A stretch of DNA of 64,000 nt from a virus. The notes below the pieces were generated by a model. The model did not search any database. It worked only from the letters and a program-made list of their open reading frames with translations, and had not been told where the DNA came from. Of this stretch, positions 49,219-58,319 are shown piece after piece. Within the stretch, counting starts at the first letter, position 1. The number at the start of each line of letters is the position of its first letter. The stretch spans positions 1-64,000 of IMG/VR virus record IMGVR_UViG_3300042557_001775. One strand, given 5' to 3'. The translations under genes and the position numbers were made by a program.

Positions 49219-52200
49219 CTAGACGAATGTCGGGTCGATGACTTGCCAGCCACGGTTGATTGCTTGCGTTTTACTGCTGTTGTACGTCGTGGTGTCTCCG
49301 GCGGTCGCGATAGTGCCGCTGAAATCCACAACATTGGAGTCTCCGGGTAGGCTCGAGGGGAAAGACCAAGTGCCCAGCGTCCTCAGAATTCCAGCCAGAA
49401 CCGTGACGCTGACGGCGCCCACGCTTTTTACCTGTACCCCGCTTCGACAGACAACTCCGACAGGAAACTGCGTCGCGAAGAAATCATAAAACACGCTGCT
49501 ACCGAGAGAAGCTACATTTTCGACCGTAATCTCCTCCATCACAGAAACTCCAGAGTTATCTTTCCGTATCGGAGCTATAGCCAGCGTCAAAGCGCCGGCA
49601 TTGCGTACCCGCAACGATGACATGTGTCCGCTGTAGCCGCGCCACGAGCCGTCAGAAAATGGCACCGCGTTAAAGAGTGTTCCGGTAACCGCGCTGTTGG
49701 ACGAGAACTTCGAGAGTAATGGCGCCCCTCTAAAATCTGCCGTAGTTAGAAGGGGGCAGTTGTCCAAATAGACCTCACTCAAATGCGTCCACTGGTCACC
49801 CTCGTAGATAGCCATCTGCCCGCCGGTCAGCCCGTCTCCAGCAAATGGCTGTCCATTTATAGAGAGTACATCGCCGTCAAAAATAAGCGGGGCGTCCCCG
49901 CCAGTCGGCTGCCATTTAGTGATGTCCGACACCCGATCAATGATCGACCATGAAGAAGATGCCGAAGTGGAAGTATCTCGTTTTGCTTTATGGATGAGAT
50001 AAGGTCGGCCGTTTACTGGATACCGGCCCCCAGCGACGGCCCCCCCGAAAAACGTTAAATTCCGAAATACCACCACCGAGTTTTGCTTCAAACCGGACGT
50101 CAAATTAGCTTGTGTAAACTGATCAATATTAATGGCTTGAAAACCAAGACCTCCTTTCCGTACCTCGATCCATTGACTACTTGATACGAATGAGCGTGAA
50201 ACGGCGGCAGAAGTAACCGATTGCAACACCGCGTTGTCGCGTAAATCTAACAGCCGAATCGACCGGCGCCCGGCGCTTGGAAAACTCGCTAACTGCGTGT
50301 TTCTTGCATACAGTTTCTGAACTCCGGTAATGTGCCGAAATTCCATCGGCAGGTTAGAGCCGTACGTACTATAAAACTGCCACCACTCACCGGTAATAGG
50401 GTCGCCGTCAGTATCAGCTTCCGGGTCGTAATCATAGGTGCGGTTTCCGAAGTACGTTTTGGTTGTGTTTGCGGGGAGCACAAGCGACGTCAGCGGATTA
50501 TCCGACACGTCAAGCTCTAGCAAAGGCGCGCCATACTGCACGTCGATTGTCTGTAAGTTGTTTCCGGATAAATCCAGTCGGAACAGCCGGTAGCCAGTAG
50601 ATTGATCCGCTGGTAGAGGCAGCACGAAAGCCGGACCCAAATTATTGTCCGCGAGTTTAAGTATCTCAGTTTTACTTTCAATGCCGGTGCCTCCCAAATC
50701 AAAGGAGGTCAATAAGTTATTGCTTACATCGATTTCCCTAGGACGATAGCCGCCGAACACTCCTCCAGGAAACGCCAAAGACGTAAGTCCTTGGGTAGCG
50801 GAATCAGGGTATTGATTTGAAAGATTGAGTACGTCGCTCGGAAAGAAGTGAGTGAACGTGGCAGTGTTTATTTTATTGTTTGCTGCTTTGTACGACTCTT
50901 CTATTCCATAATTACTGAAGGTCGCTGCGGTTAGCTGATTAAACGAAAGGTCTACGCGTCGCAGATATCTCGTGGTCGGCGGTGTCGAGCCAAAGGTCGT
51001 CCCATACAGACTAGGTCGCCGTTGGGATATCATCGACAAGTCGATGCCGCATCTATCTACCTTAAAGGTCGCGTCCGTCAGGAAGTTTGATTGAACGTCT
51101 AGGTCTATAAGATCCGCGCAATCCTCAATATTAAGATACGTTAGCCGATTAAACGATAAGTCCAATATGTAAATTGGGGTGTTCGGCGCTGAAAACTCGC
51201 TTAAGCCTAAATTGCTCAGCATTAAATGGCGTTTGACTTCGGTCACCATCCCGACGCGCGCGAGCAAAGGATTGTTCGGGGTGTTCCGGTAAAGCCAGCG
51301 CTCAGTTACGGGTCGCCCAAAAAAGTCGGTTCGAAGCTCTGACGCCAGCGCAGGGACGCCGACGGGATCATTGTTCTCGGCCAACGCAATCTCGAGATAT
51401 TGCCTAGTACCAACATAATACGTCCCCTCGACGCCAGCCAGAGTAAACTTCATTCCGATAACTGGATCATCCGGCGGCGGCCACGTGTTTGGAATTCGCG
51501 TAAAATCAATGACTGTCGGCCTTACAGTCAAATATTGTCGGAAAGTACCCCAGTTCTGCGAAATATTTACTGTGTAGGTGCCGTTGCCGCCCGTGCCGGT
51601 TCCTAGCGCGGTGATACGGGTGTCTTTCACTAGCTTGTTACCAAAGTAAGTCCCTACAGGTAGCTCCACCCCGTCGGTTATGTTCATCCCGACTTGAAGA
51701 GGCACTGAGCCCGGTTCGTTTACAACATCGTCTACTGTCAGGGTTGTGCCGTTTATGTTTGCGCGAAACCGAGGAGGACGCGCAGTAACTACTGGGTTAC
51801 CGAAATCGAAGTCAGGGTGCGGCAGCCAAAAGATCGGGTATTCTCCAAATGTTCCGACTGACTTCAAAGAACAATAAGGGTACGTGAAATTACACAGTGG
51901 ATGCTGGCATCTAAGAACCGACGCCGCGCCTTCGCAGAACTCAGGCTGATTCTGCACCGCAAGTAACGCGTAAAGTGCGTCTTTTTTTGTACCCAAAACA
52001 GCTTTGAAGCCTGAGTCTGCCTCCGTCCACCCTTCGACAATAGACTCGAAGATGTCGCCCGGAAAAGCATCGGTTCGTTGCGGTAGGTTAAAGTATATTC
52101 GTCTGCCCGTTGGAAAAAACACGCGGTTTGTCGCTTCGTCGTACGTGTATTCCGAAAACTGTTCGTCCAACGTCGCCCCCGACTGGCCGAACGCCCCTTC

Positions 52201-52308
52201 CCAATTTGGGATTTCTTTAATTGCGCCGAACGCGGGGTCCAACACAAAATACGTATCGTCGCGAAAAACGCTTTGCCTTCCTTTGACGCTGCCTCGTATC
52301 GCAAACAT
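49219..52308 (-). CDS. Leucine-rich-repeat tail or surface-recognition protein (1029 aa)
   Basis: It encodes 1029 residues. The N-terminus is beta-rich with Cys (RCQHPLCNFTYPYCSLKS). From about residue 370 there are many LRR units (ILDLSFNRLTYLNI, LDVQSNFLTDATF, VDLSFNQLTAAT, IDVSNNLLTSFDL, LDLSGNNLQTIDV, LDVSDNPLTSLVL). Such LRR solenoids bind proteins or glycans, so this is likely a host-recognition spike. The start overlaps the previous TAA (TAATG). Coding sequence looks less GC-rich than the terminase region, hinting at transfer. Confidence 0.75.
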   Translation of the reverse strand: MFAIRGSVKGRQSVFRDDTYFVLDPAFGAIKEIPNWEGAFGQSGATLDEQFSEYTYDEATNRVFFPTGRRIYFNLPQRTDAFPGDIFESIVEGWTEADSGFKAVLGTKKDALYALLAVQNQPEFCEGAASVLRCQHPLCNFTYPYCSLKSVGTFGEYPIFWLPHPDFDFGNPVVTARPPRFRANINGTTLTVDDVVNEPGSVPLQVGMNITDGVELPVGTYFGNKLVKDTRITALGTGTGGNGTYTVNISQNWGTFRQYLTVRPTVIDFTRIPNTWPPPDDPVIGMKFTLAGVEGTYYVGTRQYLEIALAENNDPVGVPALASELRTDFFGRPVTERWLYRNTPNNPLLARVGMVTEVKRHLMLSNLGLSEFSAPNTPIYILDLSFNRLTYLNIEDCADLIDLDVQSNFLTDATFKVDRCGIDLSMISQRRPSLYGTTFGSTPPTTRYLRRVDLSFNQLTAATFSNYGIEESYKAANNKINTATFTHFFPSDVLNLSNQYPDSATQGLTSLAFPGGVFGGYRPREIDVSNNLLTSFDLGGTGIESKTEILKLADNNLGPAFVLPLPADQSTGYRLFRLDLSGNNLQTIDVQYGAPLLELDVSDNPLTSLVLPANTTKTYFGNRTYDYDPEADTDGDPITGEWWQFYSTYGSNLPMEFRHITGVQKLYARNTQLASFPSAGRRSIRLLDLRDNAVLQSVTSAAVSRSFVSSSQWIEVRKGGLGFQAINIDQFTQANLTSGLKQNSVVVFRNLTFFGGAVAGGRYPVNGRPYLIHKAKRDTSTSASSSWSIIDRVSDITKWQPTGGDAPLIFDGDVLSINGQPFAGDGLTGGQMAIYEGDQWTHLSEVYLDNCPLLTTADFRGAPLLSKFSSNSAVTGTLFNAVPFSDGSWRGYSGHMSSLRVRNAGALTLAIAPIRKDNSGVSVMEEITVENVASLGSSVFYDFFATQFPVGVVCRSGVQVKSVGAVSVTVLAGILRTLGTWSFPSSLPGDSNVVDFSGTIATAGDTTTYNSSKTQAINRGWQVIDPTFV

Positions 52309-52661
52309 TACGCCGCGATCCACTCGTCGTCACCAATCTTAATCAACGCCTGCGACGCTGAATTCCGAGTGTACGTTATTACTGTCGAGCTGCCCGCTTC
52401 AAGCGCAACCTCGCCGGGATCAGGAGACAATATCAAAATTTGAGTCCCTATCGGAAACTTTACTGAGGCGCTCGGAACATAGACCGGCCCCCCCGCCGTA
52501 ACCACTAGCCCGCCAGCATCTTCTAATTGAAGTGTATAAGGGGCGTTACTGAATAGCCGCCTCACTCCGCACGACAACGGTGCGGCCCCTGCTTCTTGGG
52601 CCGAGGTAATGGGAAAAAGCTCCCCGCTAAACGGGTTAAACTTGTACCCTGGAAGACTCAT
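52308..52661 (-). CDS. Small structural protein (117 aa), unknown
   Basis: It encodes 117 residues: Pro/Gly start (SLPGYKFNPFSGELFPITSA), a Cys residue, and beta strands (YTLQLEDAGGLVVTAGGPVYVP, QALIKIGDDEWIAA). It precedes the LRR gene with a one-base overlap (TAATG) and may be its chaperone or attachment partner. No family recognised. Confidence 0.6.
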   Translation of the reverse strand: MSLPGYKFNPFSGELFPITSAQEAGAAPLSCGVRRLFSNAPYTLQLEDAGGLVVTAGGPVYVPSASVKFPIGTQILILSPDPGEVALEAGSSTVITYTRNSASQALIKIGDDEWIAA

Positions 52662-52876
52662 TGAATGCTGCGGTTAAGCGATTTAGGGATCGCGCGCAAA
52701 TTGCTACGGCGATTCGACATGCCGTTCATGTGATGGACGTCTTTGCCGTCGCCCTTACGAACGTGGCCGAGCTTCTCCATCTTACGGCGAGCCTTGTTCC
52801 GCTGGCTGCGACGTTTGATTTGCTCCGGCTTCGCGTGGTAGTCGGCGTATTCTTTGGCGTAGTTTCGAGCGCTCAT
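52658..52876 (-). CDS. HNH-like small protein (72 aa)
   Basis: It encodes 72 residues, strongly basic. A conserved block K-D-V-H-H-M-N-G-M-S-N-R-R-S-N-L-R-A-I matches the HNH fold signature (H-H, N, N-L). Small proteins of this type are frequent next to podovirus portal genes, often called HNH endonuclease; they may act in DNA processing or head assembly. It overlaps the portal gene by ATGA. Confidence 0.7.
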   Translation of the reverse strand: MSARNYAKEYADYHAKPEQIKRRSQRNKARRKMEKLGHVRKGDGKDVHHMNGMSNRRSNLRAIPKSLNRSIQ

Positions 52877-55215
52877 TGAGTTTCGGTAGGCACGATTTCG
52901 GGAACCGCCATGCGGCTTGCCATTTTAACCTTGGCGGCGGTTTCGGCGTCTTTCAGCGCCATTTTTTGGGACGTCTCGGCCTGTTTCAAAGCCATGGTCG
53001 CCTGATGCCGCTCGACATCCATTTGCAACTTGGCTTGACGCTCCATCAGTTCTTGACGGGCTTTCGGCGAAAGCTGTTCAGACTCGGCGAGCTTCTGCTC
53101 CATCGCGGCGATGCGGGCCTGCTCCGACTCGATCATTCGCTGCTGTTCGGCTTGCTGCGCCATCGCTTGCTTCTCGGCGGCGGCTTTCAGCTCGTCGGCC
53201 ATGCGGTCGCGGGACGCGCCGAGCTGCTGGAGACGCTGGCGCATCAGGGCGACTTGATCTTTGCGGACAAGATCGCTGCCGAGCCGCTGAACGTGCTCGG
53301 CCAAGTGCGGCAAGAACAAGTCCATGGCCTGAAGGGCCGCCATCGGGTCGGCCCCGTTGGAGATGCCCTCCTGCATTTGCTCCAGCGCCTGAAGGTGTCG
53401 GCCGGCGTGAATGAAGTGATTTTCTCCGTCGCTCACTGGCATCGGGCTGCCGTTCGACATCAGGCCATTCTCGATGACGGCAAGCTTGTCGTCCATAGGC
53501 GGACGCAAGGACGTTCCTGGAGCGGGCAAATACCGATCCACGACCTCTTGGCCGAAGCGGGCAGCAATCCTATCACGCAAAAGATTGAGTCGACCGGCCT
53601 CGTCGAGGCTTCCGAAAATTGCCATTGTCTCCTCGATGGCGATTTGACGCATTCCGGGAGAGCCGAAACCGATCGCTCGAACGGGCTCAACGCTACGCCA
53701 GCGGTAGATGGCTTCCTCCGGAACCCCGCGCTTGATACAACGGCGCCGAAAATCGACGGCCTCCCTGCCGCCGGGTTCGAGGGCGGTGTATTTGCGACGG
53801 CTCAGTCGGCGATAGACTTCCGTGAGCAACCGCTTCCACGGGTGGTAAAACAGATTGATCGACGCTGAGCTTAGGATCGCTTCTTGCTGAAGCTGCGCTC
53901 TAACCTCGTATGCCGTCCGCGCCTGGCCGTCTGCGTTCATGGCGCGAGACTGGTATCCCACAGTGCGGTTGGTCATGTTCTGCGTCAGGTCTTGCAGGAC
54001 CGGCAGCATGTTGCGGCTGTAGTCGGGGATCGCTTTCTCGACGACTTTCAGCCCGGGAGGGAACAACGCGTAAGGGCCGTAATAAGACAACGTAAGATCT
54101 TCGAGTGCGCGGCTACCCTGATCTCCAGGCTGCACGATCAAGGCCGAGCTTAACAACGCACCGTCGACCATGCCGCAGCGAAGGCGGTTCAAAAGCTGGA
54201 TGTGCGGGTAGATCTTAAATCCAAGACCCCGAATGCCATGATACGTTCCGTTGCCGACCCCGTACGTGAACGTCACAAAGCAATTGACCGGCGACGAAAA
54301 GCGATTGGCGCGGGTAAAGAGAAACTCTTCGTCCGGCTCGTCTTCGTCAATTGAGCCTACGGGATCGCGCAAAAACATCAAATGCGAGACCTTCCCCGAG
54401 AATTCCCGAACCCACATGTGGACTACGTCAACTTTCTTGGCGCGGCTATTCGTATAGAGGAGGTCATTGTTCTTCAGCTCGACCTCCAGTTTTTCCCACT
54501 CACCGACTTCGTAGTTCGTTCGTTCGTTGCAGGCCCTTAAAAGCGCGTGCCGGACCATCTTGACGTTCCAGCCTAACGAGGCAGCAACCTTGGGGTCGCG
54601 GATGTAATGATAAAGTTGATGGGCCTGATACTCGCGCTCCACTGTCGCGCATTCGATCTCGAACTCGTTGGCCTTTGTACCCCGGGGCATACGAAACTCG
54701 GAAAGCCCCGCCACGCGCCAACGCCAATCGACTTCATCTTCAAAATACGTCACGCCAACTCCGTGCGAAACGAATTGGTCGGCCAACATTTGGTGGGAGA
54801 ATTCAAACTCCGGCCATTCTTTAAGCGTCCGGTGAAACTCTTCCGAGATGACGCGCTCCCACTCGACCCGCTGCTCGGTCGTTCCGTAATCCAAAGACAC
54901 GCGGGCCAGCGAATCAACCGATGCCGTCAAATCGTAGTATCCGGCCAAGGCTTGCTCTTTGAGGGCCGCCGCCTCGCCAAAATCCAAGTTCGTTCTCTCG
55001 CCCTGACCCATCTCCGTCAGGTCGTCTTGGTTGAACGGCGGCGAGCCGTTGAACATCGAGTCAATCAACGCTCGGTTCTGGGAACTCCCAGCGTCGGAAT
55101 CCTTCAAGGCTTTGTAAATGGAGCGGGCTGCGTCAACAGTCGTGACGCGCATTTTCGGCGGCTTGCCTGATTCGTTCAGCCCCGCCAGTTCAAGTGGTTG
55201 CAATCCGGATTCCAT
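52873..55215 (-). CDS. Portal (head-tail connector) protein (780 aa)
   Basis: It encodes 780 residues. The middle resembles podovirus portals (SHQMLADQFVSHGVGVTYFE ... VSHLMFLRDPVGSIDEDEPD ... GVGNGTYHGIRGLGFKIY). A Gln/Ala/Glu-rich C-terminal coiled coil (about 640-770) is usual for large portals. It forms the 12-mer at the vertex through which DNA is packaged. The start follows CTATAATAACCTGACCACCC, a TAACC leader with a -10-like element. Confidence 0.8.
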   Translation of the reverse strand: MESGLQPLELAGLNESGKPPKMRVTTVDAARSIYKALKDSDAGSSQNRALIDSMFNGSPPFNQDDLTEMGQGERTNLDFGEAAALKEQALAGYYDLTASVDSLARVSLDYGTTEQRVEWERVISEEFHRTLKEWPEFEFSHQMLADQFVSHGVGVTYFEDEVDWRWRVAGLSEFRMPRGTKANEFEIECATVEREYQAHQLYHYIRDPKVAASLGWNVKMVRHALLRACNERTNYEVGEWEKLEVELKNNDLLYTNSRAKKVDVVHMWVREFSGKVSHLMFLRDPVGSIDEDEPDEEFLFTRANRFSSPVNCFVTFTYGVGNGTYHGIRGLGFKIYPHIQLLNRLRCGMVDGALLSSALIVQPGDQGSRALEDLTLSYYGPYALFPPGLKVVEKAIPDYSRNMLPVLQDLTQNMTNRTVGYQSRAMNADGQARTAYEVRAQLQQEAILSSASINLFYHPWKRLLTEVYRRLSRRKYTALEPGGREAVDFRRRCIKRGVPEEAIYRWRSVEPVRAIGFGSPGMRQIAIEETMAIFGSLDEAGRLNLLRDRIAARFGQEVVDRYLPAPGTSLRPPMDDKLAVIENGLMSNGSPMPVSDGENHFIHAGRHLQALEQMQEGISNGADPMAALQAMDLFLPHLAEHVQRLGSDLVRKDQVALMRQRLQQLGASRDRMADELKAAAEKQAMAQQAEQQRMIESEQARIAAMEQKLAESEQLSPKARQELMERQAKLQMDVERHQATMALKQAETSQKMALKDAETAAKVKMASRMAVPEIVPTETQ

Positions 55216-55229
55216 GGGTGGTCAGGTTA

Positions 55230-55478
55230 TTATAGCTTAGGGCGAAGAAATGTCACCCGGCGGACTCCGCTGGAGCGAAAAACCCGGAACGATTGACGTT
55301 CGACCGAAGGGTTGCGGAGCATTCGCTGATACAGCCCCGAGCTTGCGAAGTCGCGATGGCTTTTCCATCCCTCTCGGCGGAGCGCCTCTTCATTGACGCC
55401 TTCAGATTCAGCCTCTATCGCCGCCCACGCCGAGTCGTAAAGATCAGACGCGGAGGGCTTTGCTTTCTTCTGGATCAT
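55230..55478 (-). CDS. Small protein (82 aa), unknown
   Basis: It encodes 82 residues: a basic start, an acidic helix (DSAWAAIEAESEGVNEEALRREGWK) and a basic end (SSGVRRVTFLRPKL). Its first 35 bp overlap the metallophosphoesterase gene. It precedes the portal gene by 14 bp. No family recognised. Confidence 0.55.
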   Translation of the reverse strand: MIQKKAKPSASDLYDSAWAAIEAESEGVNEEALRREGWKSHRDFASSGLYQRMLRNPSVERQSFRVFRSSGVRRVTFLRPKL

Positions 55479-56265
55479 AGGTCAAAAGTTTTACCGCAGG
55501 GAGGCTGTTCGCCGGAAGATTACGCCAATCGAGAATACCGACCGACGGGCGGCACAAGCTATCGCCGACGACTTTGTGTCCGTAGCGGGTCAGCATTTGC
55601 CACGCGCCGGTCACGAGGAAGAGCGCGTGAGCGTCCGAGTAGTAACCGCCGCAATGGCGATGTCCTCTCAAGAACACCCGGGGCAGCCGATGGCCGGAGC
55701 GCGCGTAGTTCAAACGAGCGTTTCCCATCGTAATGCTCATGGCCCCCGCTTCGAGATACGCCCGTGCGCTGGTCGGCATGTGGTGCGCTACGTCGATAAG
55801 CGTTCCATTGAGTTCAAGCAGCGCCTTGTCGCCGCAGAACTGCCCGCCGCACTCTTGCGCGATATACTCTTCCCAGTCGCCGGTATGACATTCAGTTCCG
55901 GCAATGAAGTAGCGCTTTGCGGCTACTTTCGCCAGCGGAAGCAACGCTTGGATCGCCGCGCTGCTGTGGTCTTTCATCTTGGCGGCGACGACTTCCTGAG
56001 TCCCGTGGTGCCGGCCTTCGATGCAATCTCCGTTGACGATCAGCGCCCAGGGCGCCCCTTTGAAGTGTTCAAAGATCCGTGTCTGCATGTCGGTCCAACA
56101 CGACCACAACCACTGCTGATGAAGGTTATCGCCTAAGTTGACGGTGTTGCCGTAACTGACTTTGGCGCCGTCAGGCCAGAGCCCGACAGAAGAACCGCAA
56201 TGTAAATCAGATACGACAACTACTCCTGCTACTTCGGCTGACGCCGGTTTCGGTCGTTTACGCAT
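55444..56265 (-). CDS. Metallophosphoesterase (273 aa)
   Basis: Calcineurin-like motifs are in order: V-S-D-L-H-C-G, N-G-D-C-I-E-G, G-T-E-C-H, a histidine in VAHHMP, and G-H-R-H-C-G. It probably cleaves a phosphodiester such as a nucleotide or a DNA/RNA end. Enzymes of this class lie next to terminase genes in several phages. The start follows CATAACCGACTAACCTC. Its target is unknown. Confidence 0.8.
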   Translation of the reverse strand: MRKRPKPASAEVAGVVVVSDLHCGSSVGLWPDGAKVSYGNTVNLGDNLHQQWLWSCWTDMQTRIFEHFKGAPWALIVNGDCIEGRHHGTQEVVAAKMKDHSSAAIQALLPLAKVAAKRYFIAGTECHTGDWEEYIAQECGGQFCGDKALLELNGTLIDVAHHMPTSARAYLEAGAMSITMGNARLNYARSGHRLPRVFLRGHRHCGGYYSDAHALFLVTGAWQMLTRYGHKVVGDSLCRPSVGILDWRNLPANSLPAVKLLTYDPEESKALRV

Positions 56266-56289
56266 GAGGTTAGTCGGTTATGATAAACG

Positions 56290-58065
56290 CTAAAATCGGG
56301 AAAGCAAACTAGGGTTCCGTGACGGGGTAAACTTTGTCATCGTCCGTTTCCACCGGGTTTCACGCCCGCCAGTCCCAGAGTTACCATCCTGGGGCGCCCG
56401 AATACCAAACCGCTCACGGACAACTTCGAGCAAAACGAATGACGCATCCGCTATGTCAGGAGACCGCCCCGTCCTAGATTTCATGTCAACTTTGCTCTCA
56501 ACGATTACTTTCATCGCCCCGCTCTTGCGCGTGTCGTAGTGGCGGCTCGTCATCTCTCGGGCCAAGTCCGGCCCGATACCGCGAATCTGCCCGTTCTGGA
56601 GGTACTCCTTAGCCCCGAACCACAGCTCGGTCACCCGGTTGGAGTATTTCTCGTTGGCTTTGGTCGAGTCGTACGAGGACAGCGCTCGCTCCGAAGGCGC
56701 CCCGCCGAAGTGAACCCGCATGAACTCATTGTTCCCCGCCACCGACGCGAGCGCATCGCAGAACGGGACGCCACCGCCCGTCACGTCCACGCCGACGTTG
56801 TACCAAGGGATGTTGTGCTGGATGACAATGTCTCGGATCTTTCGGGCAATCTGCATGGTGCGCGGTTCGGGGCTGGACACCTCGTCTTCGAGGTAATGGA
56901 ACTCGTCGAAAGCCACTTGGTCGAACCCCTCTTTGCCTACTCCGTAAGACCCGAGATAAATGACGCAGCGGTCACCGCCGGAGACAAACGACGGGTCAAT
57001 GCCGACCACGCGCTGTGGCGTTTTCAGCCAGACCGCCTGTTGGTCGCCCTTGAACCGAATAATCTCCGTCTCCGAATAGATGGCCTTCGACGCCGCCTGG
57101 GGCGCCCAAAACCCGCGATAATCCCTCCAAAACAACGGCGAGTCCTCCCCCAACCGCGCGCGGGCCTCGTCGATCTTTTCAAATTTCTGGATCGGCCACT
57201 TGTTTTCCCCGATCAAGTAATTCGGATTTTTAAGCGCGTCAAAGTGCAGACACACGCCGCCGATCTTGGTCTCCCAGCGGCCGGTATCCACGTTGATCGC
57301 CCCCCACCCGTCTTTCGGCTCCACGAACTTGCCGAACGGATCGTAATAGCTCGTCGGGTTTGAGGCGGCGCAAATGTGCAAGACAGGGTTGTTCGCCATG
57401 TTCGACAGGGCGGTGTCGATCAAGGCATGACTCAACTCGGACAGCTCGTCCGCCGCCAGATAGACCCGAAGTGCTTTCATGCCTCTCATTTTGCCGGTCA
57501 CTTCATTGCTTTTGCGGGCTTCGGCGGGAATCAGGTAAACGCCGGATTGTTCCTGCCTTTGGCCGTTTTTCATCACGTAGATCGCCGGAGTCGGCGTATC
57601 CGCAAGCTTGGCAGGGGCGACCTCTTTGATCGCGGGCCAATACCTCTGCACTGCGCCCCAAACTCTTTTCTTGGCGTCGCGGATCGAGGTCGAGGTCAGC
57701 AAGCCCAGGGTGTGGTACGGCGCGGAGAGCCAATTCAACAAAACCCAGACAGCCATGAAATCCGACTTGCCGCTACTCCCGCAGCCTGCGAAACCGACAT
57801 AACGATTATGGCAGCATTCGTGCAACATCGATTCGGCCCAGGGGTGCCAAATGAAGTTCTCGGTCTTGTGGTTCCAAAAGATTTTGGCCGCACGTTTGAA
57901 GTGCTCTTCGCGGCCCAACCAATCGGGCGAGCGACCGCCCTCGCGGTACATAAAAAGCTCGATGGCCCAGTCGGCGTACTCCGGCGGGAAAATGAATCCG
58001 TAGCGGCGGATCGCCGTCGAGGGGACGAGTTTTGCGTCGTTAATGAGACAGGGCTTAAAAATCAT
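56290..58065 (-). CDS. terL: Terminase large subunit (591 aa)
   Basis: Walker A G94-C-G-S-S-G-K-S (about 94-101), Walker B V-Y-L-A-A-D206-E207, motif C-like A-A-S-N-P, and RNase H-type nuclease acidic residues around D357 (GIDPSF), D427 (GVDVTG) and SPDIADAS (about 565). It cuts and pumps DNA into proheads. It lies at the start of the minus-strand structural block, next to the divergent integrase. The small subunit is 42 kb away on the plus strand. Confidence 0.9.
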   Translation of the reverse strand: MIFKPCLINDAKLVPSTAIRRYGFIFPPEYADWAIELFMYREGGRSPDWLGREEHFKRAAKIFWNHKTENFIWHPWAESMLHECCHNRYVGFAGCGSSGKSDFMAVWVLLNWLSAPYHTLGLLTSTSIRDAKKRVWGAVQRYWPAIKEVAPAKLADTPTPAIYVMKNGQRQEQSGVYLIPAEARKSNEVTGKMRGMKALRVYLAADELSELSHALIDTALSNMANNPVLHICAASNPTSYYDPFGKFVEPKDGWGAINVDTGRWETKIGGVCLHFDALKNPNYLIGENKWPIQKFEKIDEARARLGEDSPLFWRDYRGFWAPQAASKAIYSETEIIRFKGDQQAVWLKTPQRVVGIDPSFVSGGDRCVIYLGSYGVGKEGFDQVAFDEFHYLEDEVSSPEPRTMQIARKIRDIVIQHNIPWYNVGVDVTGGGVPFCDALASVAGNNEFMRVHFGGAPSERALSSYDSTKANEKYSNRVTELWFGAKEYLQNGQIRGIGPDLAREMTSRHYDTRKSGAMKVIVESKVDMKSRTGRSPDIADASFVLLEVVRERFGIRAPQDGNSGTGGRETRWKRTMTKFTPSRNPSLLSRF

Positions 58066-58071
58066 AAGTCT

Positions 58072-58269
58072 TTTGTGCCAAAATCCTTGTCACAGCCCGG
58101 CACAGGCCGATTTGATAACGGCGCAAGGCGCTGGTACTCTGAAGGTTTACGCATTTGTGCAATCAACTTCGAATCCCGTGCGCGCTGCCCTATTTTCAAA
58201 TTCGTAAGTCACTCGACTTACTCTGTTAAACGGAAAGTTACGCAACATTTGTTGTGAACCTTTGTGCAA
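58072..58269. other. Candidate attP region with tRNA-3'-end-like core and repeats
   Basis: In the gap between terminase and integrase, 58168-58189 reads TTCGAATCCCGTGCGCGCTG and CC: the T-loop-to-3'-end pattern of a tRNA gene, which many integrases use as attachment core. It is flanked by TTTGTGCAA at 58154-58162 and 58261-58269 with a near match (TTTGTGCCA) at 58072-58080, as expected for arm-type sites. No second core is visible in the window. Confidence 0.5.
58204..58221. promoter_or_regulatory. Palindrome GTAAGTC-ACTC-GACTTAC in the integrase upstream region
   Basis: Perfect 7-bp arms with a 4-bp spacer. It lies between the candidate attP core and integrase start, a usual place for repressor or excisionase binding. 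Confidence 0.5.
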
Positions 58270-58319
58270 GGTTATGAATAATTTTGAACGAATTGGCACA
58301 GACTTACGTCAAATTTCCC

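Noticed and set aside
58168-58189. Complete tRNA gene at the T-loop-like segment
   Set aside because: Only T-loop and acceptor-like 3' end are present; upstream sequence does not form D or anticodon arms, so it is better read as an attP core.
58168-58189. Core matching the tRNA at 1035-1103 (prophage ends inside the window)
   Set aside because: The two sequences differ beyond the shared TTCGA; no duplication between them.
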